Below, piece by piece: positions 25,667 to 34,464 of a stretch of 64,000 bases of DNA (positions within the stretch are counted from its first letter, which is position 1; each line of letters begins with the position of its first letter). The position numbers and the translations under genes were made by a program. The notes under the pieces are model-generated. The model ran no database searches. It was not told the origin of the DNA and was given only the letters and a program-made list of their open reading frames with translations. This DNA comes from Nostoc sp. 'Peltigera membranacea cyanobiont' 210A (GTDB taxonomy: Bacteria > Cyanobacteriota > Cyanobacteriia > Cyanobacteriales > Nostocaceae). The stretch covers positions 978,234 through 1,042,233 of the forward strand of contig NZ_NOLJ01000001.1 of assembly GCF_002246015.1 (NCBI RefSeq), written 5' to 3'.

Positions 25667-28642
25667 GTGACCGAATCAGGAAGTTACAAAGATACAGTAA
25701 ACCTACCCAAGACTAATTTTGATATGCGGGCAAACGCCATCAAGCGTGAGCCTGAAATCCAAAAATTTTGGGAAGAAAATAAAATTTACGATCGCCTCTT
25801 TGAAAATAACCCCGGCGAATTATTTATACTGCACGATGGGCCTCCCTACGCTAATGGCTCACTCCATATTGGTCATGCCTTAAATAAAATTCTCAAAGAT
25901 ATTATTAACCGCTACCAAATGTTACAAGGGCGTAAAGTTCGCTACGTTCCTGGTTGGGATTGTCACGGATTGCCAATTGAGTTAAAAGTTTTGCAGAACA
26001 TGAAGCCAGCAGAACGGCAAAATTTAACGTCTTTACAACTGCGGCAGAAAGCGAAAGAATTTGGACTAGCGACGGTAAACGACCAGCGCAATAATTTTAA
26101 ACGCTACGGTATTTGGGGTGATTGGGAAAATCCTTATCTAACTCTAAAGCCGGAATATGAAGCGGTTCAAATTGGCGTGTTTGGTCAGATGTTCTTAAAA
26201 GGCTACATCTATCGCGGTTTAAAGCCGGTTCACTGGAGTCCCAGTTCTAAAACCGCTTTGGCTGAAGCTGAGTTGGAATATCCTGAAGGTCACGTTTCCC
26301 GCAGTATCTATGCAGCTTTTGCAGTTACAAGTTTGGCTGAAACTGTAAAACCACTGTTGGCGGAATATCTGTCAGATTTGGGTGTGGCTATCTGGACGAC
26401 TACACCTTGGACAATTCCGGGGAATTTGGCTGTGGCGGTAAATGCAGATTTGAATTATGCAGTGGTGGAAGTGGAACCCCACCCCCCAACCCCCTCCCCG
26501 CAAGCAGGGAGGGGGAGTGAGGAAGTTTCTTCTCCCTCTCCGTTAACGGAGAGGGGGACTGAGGGGGTGAGGTTCCGCTATCTCATTGTTGCTGCTGATT
26601 TAGTGGAACGTTTATCTTCAACCTTGGGAGTTGAGTTAACCGTAAAAGCCACATTCAAAGGGAATGATTTAGAACATACTACTTATCGTCATCCTCTATA
26701 TGAGCGCGAAAGTCCGATTGTCGTCGGCGGTGATTACATTACTACTGAATCAGGTACTGGGTTGGTACATACTGCTCCCGGTCATGGTCAAGAAGACTAC
26801 ATTGTTGGTCAACGCTACGGTTTACCCATCCTTGCACCAGTGGATGACAATGGCAATTTTACCGAAGAAGCGGGACAATTTGCGGGGTTGAATGTGCTGG
26901 GTGATGGGAATCAAGCGGTAATTGATGCACTGGCTGCGGCTGGTTCTTTGTTGAAGGAAGAACCATACCCCCACAAGTATCCTTATGATTGGCGGACGAA
27001 GAAGCCAACAATTTTCCGCGCCACGGAACAATGGTTTGCTTCCGTGGAAGGATTTAGGGAAGAAGCATTGAAGGCGATCGCAACTGTAAAATGGATTCCA
27101 GCCCAAGGTGAAAATCGCATCACGCCAATGGTAGCGGAACGTTCCGATTGGTGTATTTCTCGTCAACGCGCTTGGGGTGTACCCATTCCCGTTTTCTACG
27201 ATGAAGCCACAGGGGAACCACTGTTGAACGAAGAAATTATCAACCACGTCCAAGGAATCATCGCAGAAAAAGGTTCTGATGCTTGGTGGGAATTATCAAT
27301 TGAAGAATTATTACCAGAATCTTATCGTAATAATGGCAAGTCTTACCGCCGGGGTACAGACACAATGGATGTATGGTTTGATTCTGGCTCATCTTGGGCA
27401 GCTGTCGTTCAACAGCGTCCAGAGTTACGCTACCCTGCTGACATATATTTGGAAGGTTCTGACCAACATCGCGGTTGGTTTCAATCAAGTTTGCTCACCA
27501 GCGTAGCAGTAAATGACATTGCACCTTACAAAACTGTGCTAACTCACGGCTTCGCTTTGGACGAACAAGGGCGAAAGATGAGTAAGTCAGAAGGAAATGT
27601 GGTCGATCCAAATACAATCATTGAAGGCGGAAAAAATCAAAAAGTAGAACCGCCTTACGGTGCAGATGTGTTGAGATTGTGGGTATCATCGGTTGACTAC
27701 TCCGGCGATGTTCGTATTGGCAAAAACATCATTAAGCAAATGAATGATGTTAGGGGTAAGATTCGCAATACGGCGCGGTTTTTGTTGGGTAGCTTGGATG
27801 ATTTTGACCCAGAAAAAGATGCAGTTCCCTTCGAGGAATTGCCAGAACTTGACCGTTATATGCTGCACCGCATCACCGAAGTATTTGAAGAAGTCACCGC
27901 AGCCTTTGAAAGTTTCCAATTCTTCCGCTTTTTCCAAACAGTGCAGAATTTCTGCGTGGTGGATTTATCCAACTTTTATTTAGATGTGGCCAAAGATAGG
28001 CTGTACATCAGTGCAAAAGATGCTTTCCGCCGTCGCAGTTGTCAAACGGTGCTGAAAATAGCTTTAGATAATTTAGCACGAGCGATCGCTCCAGTATTAT
28101 CTCACACTGCTGAAGATATCTGGCAATATCTCCCTTACAAAACACCTTACAAATCAGTCTTTGAAGCCGGTTGGGTGCAGGTTGAGGAAAAATGGCGTAA
28201 TCCAGAGTTAGCGGAATTTTGGCAACAAGTCCGGCAAATCCGTACTGAGGTCAACAAGGTTTTAGAAGGAAGGAGAGTAGCCAAGGAAATTGGGTCTTCT
28301 CTAGAAGCTAAGGTGTTATTATATATCTCTGATTTGGAACTGCGTAAACAGTTACAAGCACTTAACCCTAATTCAATTGAACAAAGTAACGGTGTAGATG
28401 AGTTACGTTATCTATTTCTAGTATCTGAAGTTGAACTGGCAGAATCCCCTGCTAAAGAAGCAGAAGAAGAGATAAAAGTAGCTAAATTGTTGGGTACTGA
28501 GAAAATAACAACTATTGATGTTCTGAATGCTGAAGGGCAAAAGTGCGATCGCTGTTGGAACTACTCTACTCATGTGGGAGAATCAGCAGAACATCCCCTA
28601 ATTTGCGAACGGTGTGTTGCAGCCTTAGCTGGAGAGTTCTAA
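25667..28642 (+). CDS. ileS: isoleucyl-tRNA synthetase with an in-frame repeat insertion
   Basis: About 991 residues; charges tRNA-Ile. HIGH is in PYANGSLHIGHALNK, KMSKS in GRKMSKSEGN, and the C-terminal zinc finger is CDRCWNYSTH...CERCVAAL. The editing domain CP1 has TTTPWTIPGNLAVAV and AGTGLVHTAPGHGQEDY-like blocks. GTG 25667 gives the N-terminus V/M-TESGSYKDTVNLPKTNFDMR that fits other cyanobacterial IleRS; an upstream TTG at 25604 would add 21 unconserved residues. Between the strands NYAVVEVE and RYLIVAADLVERL is a Pro/Ser/Gly-rich stretch of about 33 residues (270-304) encoded by an intergenic-type palindromic element, described separately. The rest of the gene is intact, so the enzyme should work. 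Confidence 0.97.
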   Translation: MTESGSYKDTVNLPKTNFDMRANAIKREPEIQKFWEENKIYDRLFENNPGELFILHDGPPYANGSLHIGHALNKILKDIINRYQMLQGRKVRYVPGWDCHGLPIELKVLQNMKPAERQNLTSLQLRQKAKEFGLATVNDQRNNFKRYGIWGDWENPYLTLKPEYEAVQIGVFGQMFLKGYIYRGLKPVHWSPSSKTALAEAELEYPEGHVSRSIYAAFAVTSLAETVKPLLAEYLSDLGVAIWTTTPWTIPGNLAVAVNADLNYAVVEVEPHPPTPSPQAGRGSEEVSSPSPLTERGTEGVRFRYLIVAADLVERLSSTLGVELTVKATFKGNDLEHTTYRHPLYERESPIVVGGDYITTESGTGLVHTAPGHGQEDYIVGQRYGLPILAPVDDNGNFTEEAGQFAGLNVLGDGNQAVIDALAAAGSLLKEEPYPHKYPYDWRTKKPTIFRATEQWFASVEGFREEALKAIATVKWIPAQGENRITPMVAERSDWCISRQRAWGVPIPVFYDEATGEPLLNEEIINHVQGIIAEKGSDAWWELSIEELLPESYRNNGKSYRRGTDTMDVWFDSGSSWAAVVQQRPELRYPADIYLEGSDQHRGWFQSSLLTSVAVNDIAPYKTVLTHGFALDEQGRKMSKSEGNVVDPNTIIEGGKNQKVEPPYGADVLRLWVSSVDYSGDVRIGKNIIKQMNDVRGKIRNTARFLLGSLDDFDPEKDAVPFEELPELDRYMLHRITEVFEEVTAAFESFQFFRFFQTVQNFCVVDLSNFYLDVAKDRLYISAKDAFRRRSCQTVLKIALDNLARAIAPVLSHTAEDIWQYLPYKTPYKSVFEAGWVQVEEKWRNPELAEFWQQVRQIRTEVNKVLEGRRVAKEIGSSLEAKVLLYISDLELRKQLQALNPNSIEQSNGVDELRYLFLVSEVELAESPAKEAEEEIKVAKLLGTEKITTIDVLNAEGQKCDRCWNYSTHVGESAEHPLICERCVAALAGEF
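26473..26576. mobile_element. MITE-like element inserted in frame within ileS
   Basis: Ends are inverted repeats: GGAACCCCACCCCCC on the left and GGGGGTGAGGTTCC on the right. The interior includes CCCCGCAAGCAGGGAGGGGG and the perfect palindrome CCTCTCCGTTAACGGAGAGG. Intergenic relatives of the same words occur at 12528-12572, 20440-20510, 2500-2560 and 29445-29520. The insert adds PHPPTPSPQAGRGSEE and VSSPSPLTERGTEG-type residues without stop or frameshift. Confidence 0.88.
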
Positions 28643-28757
28643 AAGCAAAAATCCCACGGCGCTAGCAGACTAGAAATCACTAACCTAATGGCTAAATGCA
28701 CTTAGGGACTTCCAATAAATAAATTATCCAATCTTGTGGGGCGGGCATCTTGCCATA

Positions 28758-28944
28758 GGTGTCAATTTAACGTGAAACCCGCTTGGTGACAACGTTTTGC
28801 CCTCACCCCCAGCCCCTCTCCCTAAGGGAGAGGGGAGCTAGAGATTCAATTCCCCTTCTCCCAAGGGAGAAGGGGTTAGGGGATGAGGGCGTGAGGGATT
28901 TGCAAAACGCCTGTCCGATATAGTTTTCGGCTTAAGTTGACACC
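28758..28944. mobile_element. 187-bp MITE with TIR GGTGTCAAyTTAA, copy A
   Basis: Left end GGTGTCAATTTAACG and right end CGGCTTAAGTTGACACC are inverted repeats. The interior contains AACGTTTTGCCCTCACCCCC, nested CCTCTCCCTAAGGGAGAGG and CCTTCTCCCAAGGGAGAAGG hairpins, and GCAAAACGCCTGTCCGATAT. A second copy lies in opposite orientation at 43405-43592. The DNA to its left (GGGACTTCCAATAAATAA ... GGGGCGGGCATCTTGCC) is also shared with the region left of copy B, but in direct orientation. Confidence 0.9.
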
Positions 28945-29102
28945 AATGATACCAATTTGAAAAAAGAATGCGACAAATAGACCGTTTGTAGAGACGCGAT
29001 TTATCGCATCTTACGATATCCTCACAAAACATCCCCATAATTACTGGTTTCAAAAATCACTTCGGTAAAGGAGGCTAGAGGGAGTAAGTTTTTTGTGCAT
29101 TT

Positions 29103-29402
29103 ATGAAATTAATCCAAATACTAAAACTAGCCGTAATTCCGGTTTTGACTGTATTTAGCTTTGTGTCTACATCAAATACAGCACTAGCTGACTATTTAAA
29201 TAGTCAGGGTTCAGGAGGTAATTACCGTTACGAATTATGGTCTACAGATGATAATCATTACTATTTGAAAATTTGGCGATATGAAGCAAATCCAGAAAGT
29301 GACCCATATACAACAACTCAAGGATTTGCTTCTACTAGGGAAGCTTTAATTTATTTTGATTGCAATTACGATGAGAAAAATTTACCAGAATGTTCTCAAT
29401 GA
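29103..29402 (+). CDS. small secreted hypothetical protein
   Basis: A 99-residue protein with a clear signal peptide (MKLIQILKLAVIPVLTVFSF ... NTALA) and cleavage likely after ALA at about 29. The mature part of about 70 residues is rich in Tyr and Asn (GGNYRYELWSTDDNHYYLKIW) and has two cysteines near the C-terminus (FDCNYDEKNLPECSQ) that could form a disulfide. AAGGAGG lies about 30 bases upstream, too far for the ATG; a nearer weak site is GGGAG. No family is recognised. Its 3' end abuts a MITE, whose terminal repeat begins 8 bp after the stop. Confidence 0.75.
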   Translation: MKLIQILKLAVIPVLTVFSFVSTSNTALADYLNSQGSGGNYRYELWSTDDNHYYLKIWRYEANPESDPYTTTQGFASTREALIYFDCNYDEKNLPECSQ

Positions 29403-29409
29403 GAATTTC

Positions 29410-29558
29410 ATATCATGTCCGCTTGATTGCTTATTAAACCCGAAGAACCCCACCCCGCCAAAGCTACGCTTTGTCTCCCCTCCCCGCTTGCGGGGAGGGG
29501 ATTAAGGGGTGGGGTGTAATGACTGTGGTTAGCATAACTAATTACGCGGACATGATAT
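29410..29558. mobile_element. 149-bp MITE with perfect 13-bp TIR ATATCATGTCCGC
   Basis: ATATCATGTCCGC at 29410-29422 is exactly inverted at 29546-29558. The interior has the same ACCCCACCCCGCC...GGGGTGGGGTG palindrome, with a CCTCCCCGCTTGCGGGGAGG core, as the MITE at 20413-20533, but different termini. It therefore looks like a shared core carried by two terminal-repeat families. Confidence 0.88.
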
Positions 29559-29570
29559 CAAACCCCCTCA

Positions 29571-29690
29571 ACATAATTCGTAATTGTTAATTCGTAGTTC
29601 GTAATTAAAAAATTCAATTACGAATTACGAATTACGAACTTGTACTGAGCGTAGGCGTTGGCGCAGCCTCTCGTAGAGAAGTATTACGAA
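29571..29690. repeat. heptanucleotide STRR (AATTCGT/ACGAATT) and palindromic repeat
   Basis: Tandem words AATTCGT and their complements ACGAATT surround GCGTAGGCGTTGGCGCAGCC and CTCTCGTAGAGAAG, a repeat seen in many filamentous cyanobacterial genomes. It lies at the 3' end of the nucleotidyltransferase fusion gene and may help end its transcript. Confidence 0.8.
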
Positions 29691-32219
29691 TTACACTTCG
29701 GCTGGTTGATATTCTTGTTGTCTTTCTACAAACGACTGAACACGAGTGCGGTAGTTTCTCACAGTCTCATCTACCCATTCGCGATCGTTGCTATTTGCAT
29801 ACAAATGCACCAGTGGTTCGCTGGCATCTGGTAAAACTAACAGCCAACTGTCATCGTAGGGTTGACAAATTTTTACTCCATCAATTAATTCTAGATTTTG
29901 GGCTGGGTGAGTTTCTACCAAGTAACGCATCAAAGCACCCTTAGCTGTCCACGGGCAACGGACTGTATAACTTTTGTGAATTACACGGGGCAATTCTGAC
30001 CGCGCAGCAGCAAGCGATCGCTCTTGTATAGTCAACATTTCAATTATCTTCGCAATGCAGAACATGGAATCAAATCCCGGATGCAGTTGCGGGAAAATAA
30101 AACCAGTCTCTCCACTACCTCCTAAGACCACATTCGGGTTTTTCTGACAAGCTTCCATTAAAGCTGTAGGGTTAGCTTTAGTGCGAATCACTCTACCATC
30201 ATGGCGACGGGCGACTTGTTCAATAGCACTGGAAGCATGAACTGGTACAACTACTGTTCCTCTGGGGTTAGCAGTTAATATCATGTCTACCATCAGTGCT
30301 GTTAAAGTTTCGCCACGAATTGGGTAGCCTGATTCATCAACTAAAATTAGCTGTTCTCCATTAGCGGATACTTGCACCCCAAAGTTAGCTTTTAATGCCT
30401 CCACTACATGACCTAACTGAGTCAGCAATCCTTCGCGATCGGTGATTGACATCGCCGTTTTATTGACACTGGCATTCAATACCACTGCATCAGCGCCAAA
30501 TTTATCTAACATTTGGGGTAAAACTGCCCCCGATACTGCATAAACATAATCAATCACCACTTTGGCGCGACTGTTGCGGAGTGTATGCACATGCAACAGT
30601 TTCTCAAAAGCAGTACAGTAGCGCTCCATAACTTGGCTGGGATAAGACACATCGCCAATTTCATGAATTAGCGCCCGCCGCATATCCTCCTTAAAGTAAG
30701 CCCCTTCAATTTTCTTTTCCAGGGCTTTGGAGATATTAATGCCCTTTGCATCCATGAATTCAATCAAAATGTAGTCAGGGCGGTCGGGATGTACCCGAAC
30801 GTGGATACCACCAACTACCGACATTGTGGGTATAACTGTGCGGGCAATGGGGATAGCTGTGGCATCGAGATTTTGAATATCAATACCTACAGACATTAAA
30901 CCAGCAATCAGCGATCGCGTCACCATCCGAGAAACATTACGCTGGTCGCGGGAAACCGTTACTTTAGAACCAGGTTTCAAAGTAGAACCGTAAGCAGATC
31001 CCAATTTCACAGCGAATTCTGGAGTGATGTCGATATTCGCTAATCCTTGGACACCACGTTGCCCAAATAAATTCCGTTGGGCGGTGTTTCCCCAAATCAA
31101 GTTAATGTTTAAAACTGCCCCTGACTCAATCTTTTTACTGGGCCAAACACGTACACCAGGGCTAATTTGGGCTTCTTCTCCCACCGTGGAAAGCGAACCC
31201 ACAACAGCAGCTTCTAATACATGGGCGCGGCGGTCTACACGAGTGCCACGGGAAATCACACAGGCAGAAAGATGTGCTTCCTCGCCAATAAATGCCCCAT
31301 TCCACACGATGGGACGTTTGAGATTAGCATCAGCACCAATAGTTACATTATCCCCAATTACGGTTCCTGCCTCAATTTGGACTCTTGCCCCAATCCGGCA
31401 ATTGTCACCAATCACTGCTGGGGTTTCAATCACAGCCGTCTGGTCAATGTAAGTATTTTGCCCTACCCATAACTCATGGGAAACTTCTTTGTAGGCAAAA
31501 TCTAATTGCACTTTCCGGTCTAAGGCATCATATTGAGCCTCACGATAAGCATCTAAGTGACCGACATCACACCAGTAACCTTGAGCAATGTAACCATACA
31601 TTGGCTCATCTTTTGCTAGTAGTAAAGGGAATAAGTCTTTGGAAAAGTCACATTCAACGTTTGCTGGCAGATATTCCAAAACTTCTGGTTCGAGAATGTA
31701 AGTACCAGTGTTAACGGTATCAGAAAAAATTTCACTACTAGAGGGTTTTTCTAAAAATCGCCGAATCCGGGCTTCCTCATCAGTAATCACCACTCCAAAT
31801 TCAATCGGGTTGGGAACCCTGGTTAAAATCAAAGTAGCTTTTGACTTATTTTGTTTGTGAAATGCGATCGCAGCCGTCAGGTCAAAATCTGTTATGCTAT
31901 CACCGCTAATGACTAAAAAAGTTTCATCAAGAAGTTCGGCAATGTTTTTTACACAGCCAGCTGTACCCAAAGGCTGATCTTCTTCGACGGCATAAGTCAT
32001 CTGAACGCCAAAATCGCTGCCATCTTGAAAATAGTCTCGCAAGACATCGGGTAAATAATGCAATGTTGCAATAACTTCTGTAATTTGATGTCGTTTGAGG
32101 AGATTGATAATATGTTCGGCAATTGGTCGATTTAGAATCGGCACCATCGGTTTCGGCAGATCGCAAGTTAACGGGCGAAGCCGCGTTCCCGAACCCCCTG
32201 CCATCAGTACTGCACGCAT
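29691..32219 (-). CDS. mannose-1-phosphate guanylyltransferase-like / phosphomutase-like fusion
   Basis: An 842-residue three-part protein. Residues 1-235 are a nucleotidyltransferase ([18 protein letters not shown] signature, [11 protein letters not shown] metal site, FLEKP). Residues about 245-370 are left-handed beta-helix hexapeptide repeats ([15 protein letters not shown]...). Residues about 380-830 align with phosphoglucomutase/phosphomannomutase, but the active sites look lost. No T-x-S-H-N-P phosphoserine loop is seen, the region reads [15 protein letters not shown], and no DGDxDR metal loop is seen ([15 protein letters not shown] instead). It probably makes GDP-mannose, or another NDP-sugar, with the mutase half acting as a regulatory or assembly module. 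AAGGAGG before the ATG. It is last of three minus-strand glycosylation genes. Confidence 0.9.
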   Translation of the reverse strand: MRAVLMAGGSGTRLRPLTCDLPKPMVPILNRPIAEHIINLLKRHQITEVIATLHYLPDVLRDYFQDGSDFGVQMTYAVEEDQPLGTAGCVKNIAELLDETFLVISGDSITDFDLTAAIAFHKQNKSKATLILTRVPNPIEFGVVITDEEARIRRFLEKPSSSEIFSDTVNTGTYILEPEVLEYLPANVECDFSKDLFPLLLAKDEPMYGYIAQGYWCDVGHLDAYREAQYDALDRKVQLDFAYKEVSHELWVGQNTYIDQTAVIETPAVIGDNCRIGARVQIEAGTVIGDNVTIGADANLKRPIVWNGAFIGEEAHLSACVISRGTRVDRRAHVLEAAVVGSLSTVGEEAQISPGVRVWPSKKIESGAVLNINLIWGNTAQRNLFGQRGVQGLANIDITPEFAVKLGSAYGSTLKPGSKVTVSRDQRNVSRMVTRSLIAGLMSVGIDIQNLDATAIPIARTVIPTMSVVGGIHVRVHPDRPDYILIEFMDAKGINISKALEKKIEGAYFKEDMRRALIHEIGDVSYPSQVMERYCTAFEKLLHVHTLRNSRAKVVIDYVYAVSGAVLPQMLDKFGADAVVLNASVNKTAMSITDREGLLTQLGHVVEALKANFGVQVSANGEQLILVDESGYPIRGETLTALMVDMILTANPRGTVVVPVHASSAIEQVARRHDGRVIRTKANPTALMEACQKNPNVVLGGSGETGFIFPQLHPGFDSMFCIAKIIEMLTIQERSLAAARSELPRVIHKSYTVRCPWTAKGALMRYLVETHPAQNLELIDGVKICQPYDDSWLLVLPDASEPLVHLYANSNDREWVDETVRNYRTRVQSFVERQQEYQPAEV

Positions 32220-32397
32220 AAATCCTCCTTAACTAGTTACAGCCTTTGCTGCTTGAAAACCTATCAGATAGATTTTGTTATTCTTTCTCTAGTCTCCTAT
32301 GGATATTCATATTTGAGGAACTTCCACAAGATGCATATAGATTGGGGATTGGGTACTAGGGACTGGGGATTGGCAGGTTTGAGGTTTTGAAAGAGAT

Positions 32398-32502
32398 TAA
32401 CGAGTCTTTGAGATGGATGAACGAGTTTTTTTTTGAGGTGAATACAAGTTCTAACTCCCACTCCAGTCCCCAGTCCCCAATCCCCAGTCCCCAGTTCCCA
32501 GC
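32398..32502. repeat. short 21-bp-type repeat block followed by heptamer STRR
   Basis: At 32398-32455 two AACGAGT words lie 21 bp apart, within units that begin GA(A/G)(A/G) and end in T-runs, like the units at 22089-22455. At about 32457-32502 heptamers AGTCCCC/AATCCCC are tandemly repeated; the complement (GGGGATT, GGGACTG) lies at 32342-32372, making a long potential hairpin. It lies between two co-directional glycosyltransferase-related genes. Confidence 0.65.
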
Positions 32503-34362
32503 TTATTGGCAATGATAAAGTTCATATTCGTAGCCGTCTACGGTTGGCAAAGATTGAGTATCAGATATAGCGCATGTTTTAACGGTTTCTGCTACCGGTG
32601 CGTGAAAGTTTACCAGCCACAAGTCAAAAGGTCGTGGTAATTTTTTTAAAGTATTTTCCAAAGCAATAGTGGAAGCATTCGGATCTCGATCTTGATGAGC
32701 CAGGAGAAACAGGGGATTTTGGAGTGAATTTGCACGTTTAATCTCCCTCGCAACTCCCATCATTTCCCCAGTGTGTACATAAGTTTTGTGGGTGGTGGCA
32801 ATCAATACTGGTGTTGGGGATGTTTGTTGAATTAGTTGCACAAATAGGTCAGGGCGATAATATTTTTGATAGCCGAGATTGCAGATTACTGTAACTGCAC
32901 TGAAAAATCCCATTAACCAAATTAACATTACGGCTTTTTTCCCGCTTATTCCCCATTTACCTATGCTTGTTATCCCATTTTTGCCTTGCTCTGTTTCCAT
33001 CTGGGGAGGATGCCAACAAACTGCGAGACTTGCGCCTAGTAAAACCACGATCGCGGGAAAGTAAACAAAGTTATATCTAGCACCCCTGGTAAGATCAATA
33101 CCCAAAAAGTACGTAAAAATAAAGAATAAAGCGATCGCACTGATAACTACTCCAGCAAGTACCTGAATCATCATCCGGTTTTCTGGGTGCTGTAGTTGAA
33201 TTTTAATCCCACGCAGCAAAATTGGTACTGCCCAAATAAAGAAAGTCAGCATCACCACTCCAGAAGGAATCACAACCAATAGCTGTGAAGATTCAACTGG
33301 TAATAGGGAAATCATTGCAATCAATGTTCCTAAAGCTTGAAAAATTGGGCTTAACCAATCTAGTCCAACGCGCGAACCCCGAATCCATTCGGTCAAAGCA
33401 CCACGATTTTCATTCTCTAACAAGGTTGGTATCCAAATTAAACCCGCTACACCAGTACCTATAGCAACGGCATAGATGCGCCGCCAGGGAGGAGAAAAGA
33501 GGAGAGAAAATTTGCTGCTAGTTTGCAATTGATGCCAAGCCAGAAAAATCAAAACTACGACTTCTGTGCAAAGGGTAAGGGTGAAAAAATAATGAGTAGC
33601 AATACCTAAAGCATTAATTCCTATCCAGAAAAGTGCTATCCATATAGGTAAAGGTGTGCGGTTTTGAATATGACGTGTGGCAATTACTAAGCAGGTGAGA
33701 GAACCAATTACCCATAAGATTGCCAAAGTGTAATGACGCGCTTCTTGTGCTAAAAATACGCCATAAGGTGATACTGCCATCATGGCAGCAGTCAAGTGTC
33801 CCACTAATGACGAACGAAACGCTACTCTACCTAATACATAAACACATGGGATGGAGGCAGCGCCAATTATCGCTGGTAGCAATCGCGCCGCAAACAGCGA
33901 TACCAATCCTCCATCACTGGGAAATAATTTCATCCACAGATAAGCCAGCACAAAATACAGTGGTGGATGACTATCTTGTGTAGCTAAGTTATGAATAACA
34001 TCACCAATACTAGCCACTGGGTTTGGTTGCAGTGGTTGTAATAGGATATCAGGTGCGATCGCTCGATCGAGGGGAACTGATAAAAAAGTATTCCCCAAGC
34101 TAAACACCAAGGTGGCAAACTCATCAGTCCAAGGAGGCTTTGCAGTCAAGTTGACTAGGCGCAAGCTGATGCCAACGATCAACCAGATTAAGATCAGCAA
34201 GAGATTAACCCAGGAAGGAGGAAGGCGATGCCAATTATGCCAATGCTTGCGTTGTGAGCCAGAGTTTTTATCTGCCAGAGGCAAAAAATGGTTAGCAGAT
34301 GCAGGTAGCAACGAGATAATTTGTTTGTAAAAATAAAATGCACCTTGAAAAAAAACTCTCAT
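32503..34362 (-). CDS. GT39-type (PMT-like) membrane glycosyltransferase
   Basis: A 619-residue polytopic protein with about ten or more hydrophobic helices. Features of GT-C/PMT_2 enzymes are present: an acidic motif in the first periplasmic loop (PPWTDEFATL), SHPPLYFVLAYLWMKLFP, the helix SLFAARLLPAIIGAASIPCVYVLGR, and FLAQEARHYTLAILW. Such enzymes move a sugar from a polyprenyl-phosphate carrier to an acceptor on the outer face of the membrane. The C-terminal about 110 residues are soluble (ATTHKTYVHTGEMMGVAREI...). It sits between a GT2-GtrA synthase that could charge the carrier and an NDP-sugar synthase, which suggests a mannosylation module. Acceptor unknown. Confidence 0.87.
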   Translation of the reverse strand: MRVFFQGAFYFYKQIISLLPASANHFLPLADKNSGSQRKHWHNWHRLPPSWVNLLLILIWLIVGISLRLVNLTAKPPWTDEFATLVFSLGNTFLSVPLDRAIAPDILLQPLQPNPVASIGDVIHNLATQDSHPPLYFVLAYLWMKLFPSDGGLVSLFAARLLPAIIGAASIPCVYVLGRVAFRSSLVGHLTAAMMAVSPYGVFLAQEARHYTLAILWVIGSLTCLVIATRHIQNRTPLPIWIALFWIGINALGIATHYFFTLTLCTEVVVLIFLAWHQLQTSSKFSLLFSPPWRRIYAVAIGTGVAGLIWIPTLLENENRGALTEWIRGSRVGLDWLSPIFQALGTLIAMISLLPVESSQLLVVIPSGVVMLTFFIWAVPILLRGIKIQLQHPENRMMIQVLAGVVISAIALFFIFTYFLGIDLTRGARYNFVYFPAIVVLLGASLAVCWHPPQMETEQGKNGITSIGKWGISGKKAVMLIWLMGFFSAVTVICNLGYQKYYRPDLFVQLIQQTSPTPVLIATTHKTYVHTGEMMGVAREIKRANSLQNPLFLLAHQDRDPNASTIALENTLKKLPRPFDLWLVNFHAPVAETVKTCAISDTQSLPTVDGYEYELYHCQ

Positions 34363-34464
34363 TGCTGGGCCTCACATTCATGGATTTGTAGATTTGACGT
34401 TTGAGATTTAAGTTCGTTCTAAAATCTAAAAACAAAAATCTAAAGCTCAAATCCCTCGTTGTGA

